The notes below the pieces were generated by a model that did not search any database, was not told the origin of the DNA, and was given only the letters and a program-made list of their open reading frames with translations. DNA of 64,000 nucleotides from an uncultured bacterium (GTDB lineage Bacteria > Hydrogenedentota > Hydrogenedentia > Hydrogenedentales > CAILVY01). The stretch lies in NCBI GenBank assembly GCA_937951485.1, contig CALEDJ010000007.1, positions 1 through 64,000 on the forward strand, written 5' to 3'. Position numbers and translations under genes: made by a program. This document shows, one piece after another, positions 8,941 through 18,240 of this stretch (the first letter of the stretch is position 1; the number at the start of each line of letters is the position of its first letter).

Positions 8941-8964
8941 TCAGACATGTCTGACATGTCTGAC
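8941..8964. repeat. ACATGTC palindromes upstream of a pseudopilin gene
   Basis: TCAGACATGTCTGA (8941-8954) is a perfect 14-base palindrome, and a second GACATGTCTGAC follows directly. They end about 20 bases before the start of the pseudopilin gene, where an operator would be possible. A related pair of TGACATGT units lies at about 51078-51104. The array could equally be one of the short degenerate tandem repeats of this genome. Confidence 0.5.
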
Positions 8965-8984
8965 CAGTATAAGGATCTATGCTC

Positions 8985-9836
<852 letters not shown>

Positions 9837-9906
9837 ACCGAGTTCCGCAATATCTTCCGGCATTTGAGTGAAAATGCGTCGTTGCGGTATTGTGCAGGCG
9901 GGCCCT

Positions 9907-11589
9907 TTACGCGCTGTCGCCGACGTTGAGGAGAGCGAGGAATTCGGTGTAGTTTCGGGCGTTGAGGGCCTGTTCACGCGCATCGGCGTTGTGGAACGTG
10001 CGAGAAATGTCGGCCAGGATTTCCAATTGCGCGCCTTCGTCGCGCATCGGCGTAAGAATCAGGAAGATGATTCTGGCGGGCTCGCCGTCGCGCGCGTTGA
10101 AATCAATACCATCGGGGGAAATGCCCACAGCCACCACGGGCGCGGCCAATTCCCTCATGCGAGCGTGCGGGATGGCGACACCATCGCCAATGCCGGTGGA
10201 CATGATCTTTTCCCGCGCCCAGACCGCTTTGACCACTTCCTCGGTGTCGAGGCCACTGGCGGCGGCGGCGGCCTGGGAAAGTTGCCGGATGGCGCCCAGG
10301 CTGTCCCCTGCCGCCAAGTGCCCCACATAGGTGCGCCCGGTAAGGTAGCGGCCAATCCGCCTGGGCTTCTTAAGCCCCAGGACCAATTGCATCAGCGGAC
10401 CACTGATGATCGAGGTGCCAAGCGCCACTACGACCAGGGCGACAAAGACGCGCTCGTTGATGATGCCGAATTGCAGGCCGAGCAACCCCAGCACAATTTC
10501 CATGGCGCCCCGGCTGTTCAGGGCAAAACCCAAACCCCAGGATTCCCGCGCCGTCATACCGACGACACGCGCGGCCACGGAACATCCCACAATCTTGCCC
10601 GCGCAGGCGAACGCGAAGAGCACCGTCACCAGCGTGAAATCGAAATGCAATGCAAAATTGACCTTGAGGCCGATGGTGGCGAAAAACAGCGGCGCGAAAA
10701 TGGAGGAGATGAACTCACGGATGATGTTGCGCGTGTGCTGCCGCAGATGCGGCGAATCGCCGATCGCCACGCCGAACAGAAACGCCCCGAAGATGGCGTG
10801 CACGCCGATCCATTCCGTGAATGCGCCGTTCAACAGGGCCAGGATCAGGCCCAGCGCAAGGATGCCGCCCGGCCACGCGGTGTGCGCCTGAAACCACGGC
10901 AGACAGCGATGGATAAGCCATCGCCCGCCGGTCAGCATGACGGCGGCATAGGCCAGGGTGAGGGGAATCGTCATCCGGACGGGGAATCCGCGGCCTTCGC
11001 CGATCAGCGCCAGAATGCCGGCAAAAATCAGCCAGCCGCACAAGTCGTTGAAAATGGCCACAGCAATGATCACCATGCCGAAATCCGTGTGGAAGAGGTT
11101 GAGGTCCATGAGGGTACGCGCAATCACCGGCAGCGCCGATATGGCCATGCACGTGCCCAGGAACAGCGCAAAGACAAAGCGGTCGCCGCTGATGTCGAAT
11201 TCAAACAGCGCGGGCACATGCCACGCGAGGGAGAATCCCAGAATAAACGGCACCGACATGGAAAAAACACTGATGACAAAGGTGGTCCGGCCCCGCTCCC
11301 ACATGGTGGAGAGGTCCACCTCCATGCCCGCAACGAACAGGAAGAGCACCACCGCAAGTTCCGCCAAGCCGCTCAGAGTGACGTGGACAGGTCCCGTGGC
11401 AGGAAATAATTGCGCCTGCAAACCCGGCGCCAGCATGCCCAGAACCGTCGGGCCGACGATGATGCCCGCCAGGATTTCCCCCAGGACAGCAGGCAAATTG
11501 AAGCGCCGGAGCAATTCTCCCAGCGTTCTCGCCAACGCCAGCAACGCACCGATGGCGACCAGCAGGGTGACGAAATCGCCTTGCGTCAT
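9907..11589 (-). CDS. CPA2 cation:proton antiporter fused to a PTS EIIA-like domain
   Basis: 560 residues. Residues 1 to about 395 form a 12-13-helix antiporter of the monovalent cation:proton antiporter-2 family (NLPAVLGEILAGIIVGPTVLG, then FLGTCMAISALPVIARTL, and AIFNDLCGWLIFAG with the membrane-buried Asp). The C-terminus (about 410-560) is a PTS EIIA type 2 domain with GDGVAIPHAR, His about 475 being the usual phosphorylation site. ATG 11587-11589 has GAGAAGAA upstream. The fusion suggests that ion exchange at the inner membrane is set by phosphorylation or metabolite state; no PTS enzyme gene is in the window, so the phosphate donor is unknown. Confidence 0.9.
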   Translation of the reverse strand: MTQGDFVTLLVAIGALLALARTLGELLRRFNLPAVLGEILAGIIVGPTVLGMLAPGLQAQLFPATGPVHVTLSGLAELAVVLFLFVAGMEVDLSTMWERGRTTFVISVFSMSVPFILGFSLAWHVPALFEFDISGDRFVFALFLGTCMAISALPVIARTLMDLNLFHTDFGMVIIAVAIFNDLCGWLIFAGILALIGEGRGFPVRMTIPLTLAYAAVMLTGGRWLIHRCLPWFQAHTAWPGGILALGLILALLNGAFTEWIGVHAIFGAFLFGVAIGDSPHLRQHTRNIIREFISSIFAPLFFATIGLKVNFALHFDFTLVTVLFAFACAGKIVGCSVAARVVGMTARESWGLGFALNSRGAMEIVLGLLGLQFGIINERVFVALVVVALGTSIISGPLMQLVLGLKKPRRIGRYLTGRTYVGHLAAGDSLGAIRQLSQAAAAASGLDTEEVVKAVWAREKIMSTGIGDGVAIPHARMRELAAPVVAVGISPDGIDFNARDGEPARIIFLILTPMRDEGAQLEILADISRTFHNADAREQALNARNYTEFLALLNVGDSA

Positions 11590-11790
11590 GCGTGGTTCTT
11601 CTCCCGCGGTTTCCAAAGGCCGTGGTGCTACGCACCCACACGATCATTTTATCGCATGAGACAGGGGGACTCGTCAAAAAAAGGGACCATGAGGTCCAGG
11701 GAACATCATGGAACACTCAGGCGCAGCAGGCACCTGGGACAAAGTGGCCAAAACGGAAAGGCATACCCCAGGAAAAATGTGTCGGCTTAA

Positions 11791-11824
11791 GTCCTTTATG
11801 TCTTTTATGTCCTTTGTGTCCTTG
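11791..11824. repeat. Short degenerate tandem repeat (GTCCTTTAT units)
   Basis: Four units of about 9-10 bases (GTCCTTTAT, GTCTTTTAT, GTCCTTTGT, GTCCTTG) lie between the ends of the antiporter upstream region and the first dynamin-like gene. The same sort of array appears at 45146-45347 and, with a different unit, at 63860-63947. Confidence 0.7.
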
Positions 11825-11841
11825 CAACAGTATCACCGCCG

Positions 11842-13521
11842 CTATTGCAGCAACGCCTCAAAACGGGCTGCAAGCCGTTGAATGGCTTCCATTTGTTTCG
11901 CGGCATCCTCAACCACCTCGCGTTCCAGGCGAAGCCCCAGGCCGGGCGCATGCACGGCGCGTTTCAGATCGCGGAGTCCGCCGCGCCGCGCCATGGCAGC
12001 GAAGCCCCGTACCGCCAGCGTCATGAAAAACAACTCGGTCCCAAGCAGAATACCGAACACTGCGCCGCTGTGCACGAAAAAGGCGGTCGGCAGCAGCGGC
12101 GATCTGAAGTAGGTATACACGGCTTTCCAGCCGGCATAGCCCAGAAAGGCCAGAAGAGGCGCATCGGCGAGAATGGTCAATGGCCAACTGGTCAGCAGCC
12201 GCGCGGCGCGCAGCACGCGCTCGCGCACGGGGCCGCCGAGCGCGGAGGCCAGCCGTGCGTTCAGCGTTTGCTGGAACAACTCGACACTCTGCGCCGGGTC
12301 GGGAGGATCGAAACCCGCCTGTGTGAACGCAAGCGAAATCTTCGCCCGTTCATCATCATAAATGGCGCGCAACGTCGGCGACACAAGATCCGCTTCTTCT
12401 CCTTCCGCGTCATTGCGCAGAAGAGCGATGGCGCCGCGGCCGGTCGTGTCGCGCAGCACACCCCAGGAAAACAGTGGCGGCAACCGTGCGGGCAGGCTCC
12501 GCAGCCATTCCACCACGCGATACAGCATGCCCATCAACCCCTTGGCCCTCAGGCTGATCTCGCGGTCAAGGGCGTGCATCCAGAGGTGCGGCGCAGCGAA
12601 AACCCGGACACGGAGATAGTCATGACAAGCGCAGGCGATCGCAGTGTCGGTCTCGCGGATAAGCACACGCAAGCGCTCGATTTCCGGCGCATGCTCGCCG
12701 GCGCGCGCCGCAAGCCGCTGCGTGATGCGGCGGATCAGCCCGGTTACGTTGGAGCGCTTGATGCGTGCGATACGTTCGCGCGTAAGTTCCCGGCGGAGGA
12801 AGCGGTCGAGATCAGGAAAATCATACTCCGGTTGCGCCGGAATTTCTTCCTCAACCCCCGCAAGTTTTCGGTCCAGCGTGTGCAGGGCATGGACCCGGAA
12901 ATACGCCGTCGCTTCGATGCCCGCCTCGCGCAGCCGCGCCAGCCAGTGTTCTCGGATCGAGGCATGGCCCACGGCCTTGGTCTCCACGCAGACAATGGCG
13001 CGTTCGCCGCGCAGCGGCCGCAACAACGACCAGGTGGCCTCGTCAAGATACTTCTCCTGGCTGCCACACATGATAATCAGGTCACATTTCTCAAGCGTGC
13101 GAATCACCGCTTCGCGGTGTTCACGGACGATGGTGTCGGAATCGGGCGTGTCAATGAGAATGAGATGTTCGAGCGCCGAGCGCGGCACGCTTTTCCAGGA
13201 CTCTCTCCCGGCGTTGGATGTGTCGAAGTCGAGCCGCGCACCCGGCGGATGGTAGATCATCGGAACGGCGGTACAGGGGCGCATCTCGGAGGTTTCGGCG
13301 ATCTGGTCTCCGGCGATGGCGTTCAAGAGGGTGGATTTTCCCACCCCGGACCCGCCGACCAGCGCAACGATCAGCACATCGTCCAAACGGTCCATGCGTT
13401 CACGCAATTCCGCCGCTGCGCGCCGCAGGGCGCCCGCTTCTCCGCGCAGGGTCCGCCATGGTCCATCATAGGCCGCCAAACGCTCGATTTCCTCGACGAG
13501 GCTCAGGATTCCTTCCGGCAC
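11842..13521 (-). CDS. Dynamin-like GTPase (second of a tandem pair)
   Basis: 559 residues from GTG 13519-13521, chosen because GGAGG lies 11 bases upstream and the frame then overlaps the preceding gene by only 19 bases. The GTPase domain has GGSGVGKST (P-loop, about 56-64), a switch Thr region (CTAVPMIY) and DTPDSDT as the G3 motif. The NKxD G4 motif is degenerate (ETKA). Long helical segments follow, then two membrane helices around LTILADAPLLAFLGYAG and SGAVFGILLGTELFFMTL, and a C-terminal helical tail. Bacterial dynamin-like proteins remodel or repair membranes and are often encoded in pairs that form hetero-oligomers. Confidence in the precise start is lower than in the family. Confidence 0.8.
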   Translation of the reverse strand: MPEGILSLVEEIERLAAYDGPWRTLRGEAGALRRAAAELRERMDRLDDVLIVALVGGSGVGKSTLLNAIAGDQIAETSEMRPCTAVPMIYHPPGARLDFDTSNAGRESWKSVPRSALEHLILIDTPDSDTIVREHREAVIRTLEKCDLIIMCGSQEKYLDEATWSLLRPLRGERAIVCVETKAVGHASIREHWLARLREAGIEATAYFRVHALHTLDRKLAGVEEEIPAQPEYDFPDLDRFLRRELTRERIARIKRSNVTGLIRRITQRLAARAGEHAPEIERLRVLIRETDTAIACACHDYLRVRVFAAPHLWMHALDREISLRAKGLMGMLYRVVEWLRSLPARLPPLFSWGVLRDTTGRGAIALLRNDAEGEEADLVSPTLRAIYDDERAKISLAFTQAGFDPPDPAQSVELFQQTLNARLASALGGPVRERVLRAARLLTSWPLTILADAPLLAFLGYAGWKAVYTYFRSPLLPTAFFVHSGAVFGILLGTELFFMTLAVRGFAAMARRGGLRDLKRAVHAPGLGLRLEREVVEDAAKQMEAIQRLAARFEALLQ

Positions 13522-15272
13522 TGTTCGTGACACCTCCGCATGGTTTCCACGGCCTCTCCTTCCAAGACGGCAATGGCGGCGCGAATCCTCGCGAGAAACG
13601 CATCGGCAAGATGCGCCCGCAGCGCGCACCGGAAACGCGCCCGCTGTTCATCGCGCCAGGGCTGAACGAATTTAATCCAGTGGTCGGCGAATTGGTGTTC
13701 CATGATCTTGGCAAAGAACGTGGAGGCGAATGTGCCGCTCATGGCGGCCACTTCCGGCACCCCGAAACCGCCGGTGAGCACCCCCATGGTCAGGGCCACC
13801 GCAAAAGGAGACGCAGCAAGAATCCAATCCAACTCCATCAGAACACGCCGCCCCACCGCGTGATCGTTCCACCATGCTTCCATTGTCTGCCGCGCATGTT
13901 CCCGGAACGTTCGCGATAGTTCGACGTTCCGCGTTGTCTCCTCCACAATCTCGCGCACAACCGCTTCAATATTCAGTGCCTCTTCCCCCCCCGCCAGGGA
14001 CTGCGCCGGTTCGCCCAGCGTCTGGACAGTCCGCACAAAATTCTCTGCCAGAGTGCACGCGAGCGTTTCAACACGCCGACGCTGCGTTTCGGCCAGATCA
14101 TCGGCGGTGCGCGCCGATCTTTCCTCGCCGTTTTCCGTGTAACCGCGCAATGCAGCGCCCGCACGACGCCATACGGAAAACATCCCCTGGCCAACCTTAT
14201 CGTTAACGTAGCCGATGGCGCGGCGCAGCGGGCCGCGCTTGGACTGCACGAAATCATGCACCAGCCGCCCGACGTCTTCGCCGGGTTCCGGGTCGTACTG
14301 TTCGGCGCATTGATCCGCGCGCGCTTCAAAATCCGCCACCACAGCGCGCAGTTGTCTCGAGGTATCCTCCAATATGTCCAGGAATGCGCCGAATTGCGTC
14401 GAAAAATGCCGGATGGTGTCCCGGTACACTTCCGTCTTGATGGATGCGGCGTCCAGCGTATCGAGATAGGCGCGCAAATGTTTCTCACCATCCAGCGGGG
14501 CGATTTCGCGTTGAAAATTTCCTGCAAGATCGAAGTCGTGCGGCATCACGAATGCAGGACCGCGTTCCAGACCGGCGCTCCGGCGGAAATCTTCGAGTTG
14601 TGCCCGCGCCGCCGCGTAGTCCTGGCGCGGGTCCGCCTTGTTCATCAGCGGGAGGATGCGGCGCCCGGCGGCGCGGGCGCGCTGGAAGAACGCCACCACG
14701 CGCTCGTCCTTGTATTTCTCCGGCGTCACCACGGCAACCAGCACATCGCCCGCCGCCTGGATGTTCTCCGCCAGTTCCCAATGATCCCGGTCAATCGAGT
14801 CCACATCCGGAATATCCATCAGCACAAGACGGTCGGGCAGGGCGTCCTGCTGCGAAACGAAAAGAGCGTCTGGAGGAGTATCGTGAGAGATGGGCGCATC
14901 GGGGTCGCTGAGAGGAAGGGGCCGGAACCCGGACAGGAGCAGTCCATCCAGACATTGTGACGCGCGGCGGGCATTGGCGGCGACCACAGGGCGACAGGTC
15001 GCCGCCGCCGTTGGGCGCACCGGGCTGACGTTCCCGCCCAGCAGCATGTTGAACACGGTGGATTTGCCTGTGTTGGTGCCCCCCGCCACGGCAATCACCA
15101 GACACCCCTCGCCGCCCAGATGCGGCAGGAGTTTGTACTGGAGCAGCCGTATCCACGTGTCCGCCCCCCCGAACAGTTTTTCTGACAGAGCCGGATAACC
15201 CCTGGTCGCTTCGCGCAGCCGTTCAACAGCCGCGGCAAGTTCTCCGATCGCCTGTCCAATTTTTGTCGTCAT
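13503..15272 (-). CDS. Dynamin-like GTPase (first of a tandem pair)
   Basis: 589 residues. GTPase motifs: GGTNTGKST (about 64-72), DIPDVDS (G3) and MNKAD (G4, intact here unlike its partner). A long coiled, charged middle (about 250-450) is followed by a hydrophobic region WILAASPFAVALTMGVLTGGFG that could insert into or sit on the membrane, and a helical end. Its 3' end overlaps the second GTPase gene, so the two are probably co-translated. The overall shape (GTPase head, helical stalk, membrane paddle) fits the bacterial dynamin superfamily. What membrane process it serves cannot be read from the neighbours. Confidence 0.82.
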   Translation of the reverse strand: MTTKIGQAIGELAAAVERLREATRGYPALSEKLFGGADTWIRLLQYKLLPHLGGEGCLVIAVAGGTNTGKSTVFNMLLGGNVSPVRPTAAATCRPVVAANARRASQCLDGLLLSGFRPLPLSDPDAPISHDTPPDALFVSQQDALPDRLVLMDIPDVDSIDRDHWELAENIQAAGDVLVAVVTPEKYKDERVVAFFQRARAAGRRILPLMNKADPRQDYAAARAQLEDFRRSAGLERGPAFVMPHDFDLAGNFQREIAPLDGEKHLRAYLDTLDAASIKTEVYRDTIRHFSTQFGAFLDILEDTSRQLRAVVADFEARADQCAEQYDPEPGEDVGRLVHDFVQSKRGPLRRAIGYVNDKVGQGMFSVWRRAGAALRGYTENGEERSARTADDLAETQRRRVETLACTLAENFVRTVQTLGEPAQSLAGGEEALNIEAVVREIVEETTRNVELSRTFREHARQTMEAWWNDHAVGRRVLMELDWILAASPFAVALTMGVLTGGFGVPEVAAMSGTFASTFFAKIMEHQFADHWIKFVQPWRDEQRARFRCALRAHLADAFLARIRAAIAVLEGEAVETMRRCHEQCRKES

Positions 15273-15493
15273 GGAAACAGTGTAGCAGGTTGCGTCTTAA
15301 CAAATAACGCCCCATCTTGCCGGACGTTAAGAAGCGACACTCCACCCACACCGGCAAATCCAGGGCGATATTGCACAAGAAGAAGAATTCTCTGACATCC
15401 GCGCTGTTATCTGCTTCAGACGTGGAAAAGCATCCTGCACTTCGGAAGGGCGCGGAACCGGCGCCTTGGCGGCATCATCAGCGACCGAAAACG

Positions 15494-15970
15494 TTATTTT
15501 ATGTTCCTGGCCAGAGCGGCGATATGTGGCGGCGTCAGCGCGTAGGGCGGGGCATCGCTTTCAAAACACTTGCGCACGACGCTCAGCACGTCCTGCTGAT
15601 TCCAGCCGGCGGCCTTGGCTTCGGCCACAACTTCATGGATCCGGGAAACCAGTTCCGACGACACTTCGCTCTTGCACTTGGCCTCGATGCCCTTGTTGAT
15701 GAACACGCCCATACCGCGCCGCGTATACAGCAACCCCATCACTTCCAAGTCGCGGTAGGATTTGGCTACCGTGTTCGGGTTCACTTCGAGCCGCTCGGAA
15801 AGTTCGCGCACCGACGGCAACTGATCCCCAGCCTTGAGAATCCCCTTCGCGATTGCGAAGCGGATGCAGTTTTCAATCTGCACATACACGGCCACCGAAC
15901 TGCGGATGTTAATGCTCTCAAGAACCTTCAGTGTTTCCTTGGGGGTCTCTGTTTTCTGGCGTGGTGACAT
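15494..15970 (-). CDS. GntR-family transcriptional regulator (YtrA-like)
   Basis: 158 residues. A winged HTH of GntR type spans about 25-95 (YVQIENCIRFAIAKGILKAG, LPSVRELSERLEVNPNTVAKSYRDLE, GLLYTRRGMGVFI). The short C-terminal helical tail and lack of an effector domain match the YtrA subfamily, which usually controls ABC transporter operons and itself. No transporter gene is adjacent here, so the target is unclear. Inverted TACTTGAC/GTCAAGTA elements upstream suggest autoregulation. Confidence 0.9.
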   Translation of the reverse strand: MSPRQKTETPKETLKVLESINIRSSVAVYVQIENCIRFAIAKGILKAGDQLPSVRELSERLEVNPNTVAKSYRDLEVMGLLYTRRGMGVFINKGIEAKCKSEVSSELVSRIHEVVAEAKAAGWNQQDVLSVVRKCFESDAPPYALTPPHIAALARNIK

Positions 15971-15988
15971 ATCCTGTTTCTCCTATTT

Positions 15989-16077
15989 GATACTTGACAG
16001 GCACTCAGCCCAGGCCTCATCCGACGCACGTTGCGCTCAAAAACTATACTACTTTCAACCTTTGTGAGTCAAGTATC
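15989..16077 (-). promoter_or_regulatory. GntR promoter with paired GATACTTGAC operators
   Basis: Reading on the minus strand, TTGACT (plus-strand 16067-16072) and TATAGT (16043-16048) are spaced by 18 bases, a good sigma70-type promoter. One arm of a perfect 10-base inverted repeat, GTCAAGTATC at 16068-16077, overlaps the -35 box; the other, GATACTTGAC at 15989-15998, lies in the leader just ahead of the ribosome site. Binding of a dimer to both would block the gene. YtrA-type regulators commonly act this way; here it is inferred from position. Confidence 0.65.
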
Positions 16078-16147
16078 ACTTACGCGATTGAAGATAGGCA
16101 TCTTGCAGATAAGGCTAATTGCTCTAATATTTTTCAGTGTCCAGTAT

Positions 16148-16993
16148 CTATTGCCGCGCTTCCTCGACGATCTTCATGAGCCGTCTGCCATATTCCGTAT
16201 AACTGGAATACAACTGCTCCGCACTTTCCGCCTGCTGGCCGGTATGGATCACCGCGGCAAGATGCGGCTCGATGGAAAAGCCGCCGTCATAGCCTTTTGC
16301 GAGCAGGTCCCCGACAATCCGGCGCACGCACCCGTCACCTTCGCCGCAGAAGCAATAGTGGTCCTCGCCGTTGATGCGCTTGACGTCCTTGATGTGGACA
16401 TACACAATGCTGTCATAGACTTTCTGGTAATAATCCCACGCATCCTGGCCGTAGGTGACTGGATTGCCCGTGTCGAAGACCACCTTCAGGGCCGGACTGT
16501 TCACCTCGCCCAACAGGATATTGCTGTTCTCCGCGGAAAGCCCCCCCCACCCGCTGCAGTTCTCATGCACCAGCACGATACCGCCATCCTCAGCGATTCT
16601 CGCCAGCGTCTTCATCCGCGAAATTGCCTCGCGCCGCCACTCATCCTCATCCAGCGGGTGATTCGGATCATTCGGATAACTCATAACCCGGATGAACCGC
16701 GTACCAAAACGATGCATCCGGACAATCGCCCGCCTGAGATCATCAATGTCAATCTTTGGATCGCAGGTGATGGGGCGCGCCCAGTTCGCAATTGCGCTCG
16801 CGAAACAGGATACCTTCATGCCGGCATCCGTGACTTTCGCAAACACCTCTTCAAATTTCTCATCAGGCAGTTGGGTCAGGTTGACGCCATCCACGAGACG
16901 CAGTTCGAGATGATTCCACCCCAGTTCCTGATGCGCCTTGATCTGCGTATCAATGGCCTGGCCCGCCTCGTCACTGATACCCGAAAAAAACAT
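16148..16993 (-). CDS. Sugar phosphate isomerase/epimerase-like TIM-barrel protein
   Basis: 281 residues with no signal peptide, so cytoplasmic. The AP-endonuclease-2/xylose-isomerase-like barrel is shown by WNHLELRLVDGVN, the metal ligand Glu in LVHENCSGW, the Asp in VVFDTGNP, VYVHIKDVKR and the late FSIEPHLA. The family isomerises or epimerises sugars and inositols. AAAAGGAG precedes the start. A GntR regulator gene lies downstream but has its own promoter. The exact substrate cannot be assigned. Confidence 0.88.
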   Translation of the reverse strand: MFFSGISDEAGQAIDTQIKAHQELGWNHLELRLVDGVNLTQLPDEKFEEVFAKVTDAGMKVSCFASAIANWARPITCDPKIDIDDLRRAIVRMHRFGTRFIRVMSYPNDPNHPLDEDEWRREAISRMKTLARIAEDGGIVLVHENCSGWGGLSAENSNILLGEVNSPALKVVFDTGNPVTYGQDAWDYYQKVYDSIVYVHIKDVKRINGEDHYCFCGEGDGCVRRIVGDLLAKGYDGGFSIEPHLAAVIHTGQQAESAEQLYSSYTEYGRRLMKIVEEARQ

Positions 16994-17326
16994 CGTTTAT
17001 CGCTCCTTTTCCAAAGCAGAACACCTGTTGGAAGTTTAAGGATAACACAATTCGCCCGTCGAAGTCTTCACTCATTCATGGAAATTGTGCACAACATCCA
17101 TATCGGTTTCCTGAAGCAGATGCAATACGTTGTCCTCCGATCCGGCAAAGGCAAGTTCCTGCGACAACAACTGCGGATGTTCGGGGGCGTTCCCACCCGC
17201 AATTCCTACGGATTTCCCCGGAAAATACCCGCACTTTTTACGGATGCAATGGATGCGGCGCCAGGGGTATGCTGAATACACCTTGGGGTAAGGTGTTCCG
17301 TCCGTCCGTCATACGCGGGAGGGAAG
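16994..17326. other. Intergenic region between divergent genes, no supported gene
   Basis: 333 bases between the leftward isomerase and the rightward cytochrome arm. I see no convincing promoter boxes for the cytochrome genes, and no RNA gene. A 69-residue minus-strand reading (17072-17281) lacks a ribosome site and is not annotated. Confidence 0.5.
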
Positions 17327-18196
17327 ATGGCAACCGATGCTGACGACAGGCGACCAGGCGGCTTTTCAGGGCGCTTGGGTGAGCAAAAGCGCCGAGGGAG
17401 GCGCTCTGCGGTCGCCTTTGCGCTTCCGGCACTCGCCGCCCTGCTGTCCATGGGAAACGACGGTTGCCGAATAAATCTTGCCGGACACGTCGGCAAGGAT
17501 GTGTGTCTTACCTGTCACAACGGCTATCTCGCCCCCGACCAATCGGCTTTCCCGATGAGTGTGCACCGTACCCTGGAATGTGAAGCATGCCATGGACCGG
17601 GACTATCTCACGTACGCAACGGCGGTCGTGGCGGCCTGTTCATTCGGAACCCGGCCCGTGACCCATTTCCAAAACACCATCGGTTGTGCGAGGCGTGCCA
17701 TCCGACGCAGACCCTCCAATACCTCGCAAGCGGCCATGCCACCAGCCAGACCGTCCGGTGCGCCGACTGCCACGACGTGCATTCCCATACGCCCACACGG
17801 CTCGAATTCCTGGACAATTCGCTATGCCTCCATTGCCACGCCCAAATCCATTTCACATCCGAAGCCGCAATAGAAGCGCATACCTTTCATTCCAATGATC
17901 CGGTGGGGACGGGGGCAAGTCGCTGTACCGCCTGCCACATGACGCCGCTGGACCGGGCACTGCAAGCGGCGGGGCCGCACCTGCACACGATGACCCCACT
18001 GCCGCCTCAGACCACTCTCGACGCCATTGCCGCCGGCGTTTCGCCGGCCCCTGTCAATTCCTGCGCAGGAACGGCGGGCTGCCACGACGGGTCCGTCATC
18101 ACCGCGCCGACATTTGATGTTGATAATCCCCGCCACAACCAACTGCTCCAGATTCTCTACGAAGAACGCTACGACGGTGAGCCGTCGAGCAGTTGA
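17327..18196 (+). CDS. Multiheme c-type cytochrome, 6 CXXCH plus one CX5CH
   Basis: 289 residues. AGGGAAG precedes the ATG. A hydrophobic export segment (AVAFALPALAALLSMGNDGC) follows a basic N-terminus; it might be a signal peptide with a poor lipobox or an anchor. Six heme sites are visible: CLTCH, CEACH, CEACH, CADCH, CLHCH, CTACH, plus CAGTAGCH near residue 245, an unusual CX5CH. Spaced distal His residues (GHATS, HTFHS) fit bis-His ligation. It resembles periplasmic DmsE/MtrA-type electron carriers but is shorter than the decaheme members. It is followed by an outer-membrane barrel and a 14-heme lipoprotein, so it is the likely periplasmic partner of a porin-cytochrome complex. Confidence 0.88.
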   Translation: MATDADDRRPGGFSGRLGEQKRRGRRSAVAFALPALAALLSMGNDGCRINLAGHVGKDVCLTCHNGYLAPDQSAFPMSVHRTLECEACHGPGLSHVRNGGRGGLFIRNPARDPFPKHHRLCEACHPTQTLQYLASGHATSQTVRCADCHDVHSHTPTRLEFLDNSLCLHCHAQIHFTSEAAIEAHTFHSNDPVGTGASRCTACHMTPLDRALQAAGPHLHTMTPLPPQTTLDAIAAGVSPAPVNSCAGTAGCHDGSVITAPTFDVDNPRHNQLLQILYEERYDGEPSSS

Positions 18197-18240
18197 CTGG
18201 GCGTTACTGAAACGATACGGTGATTTTGGGAGGGACAGAC

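Noticed and set aside
11845-13530. 561-codon plus-strand frame opposite the dynamin-like gene
   Set aside because: Shadow frame without any recognisable motif; the minus frame has a P-loop and G3 motif.
17072-17281. 69-codon minus frame upstream of the cytochrome arm
   Set aside because: GTG start without ribosome site and no recognisable features.
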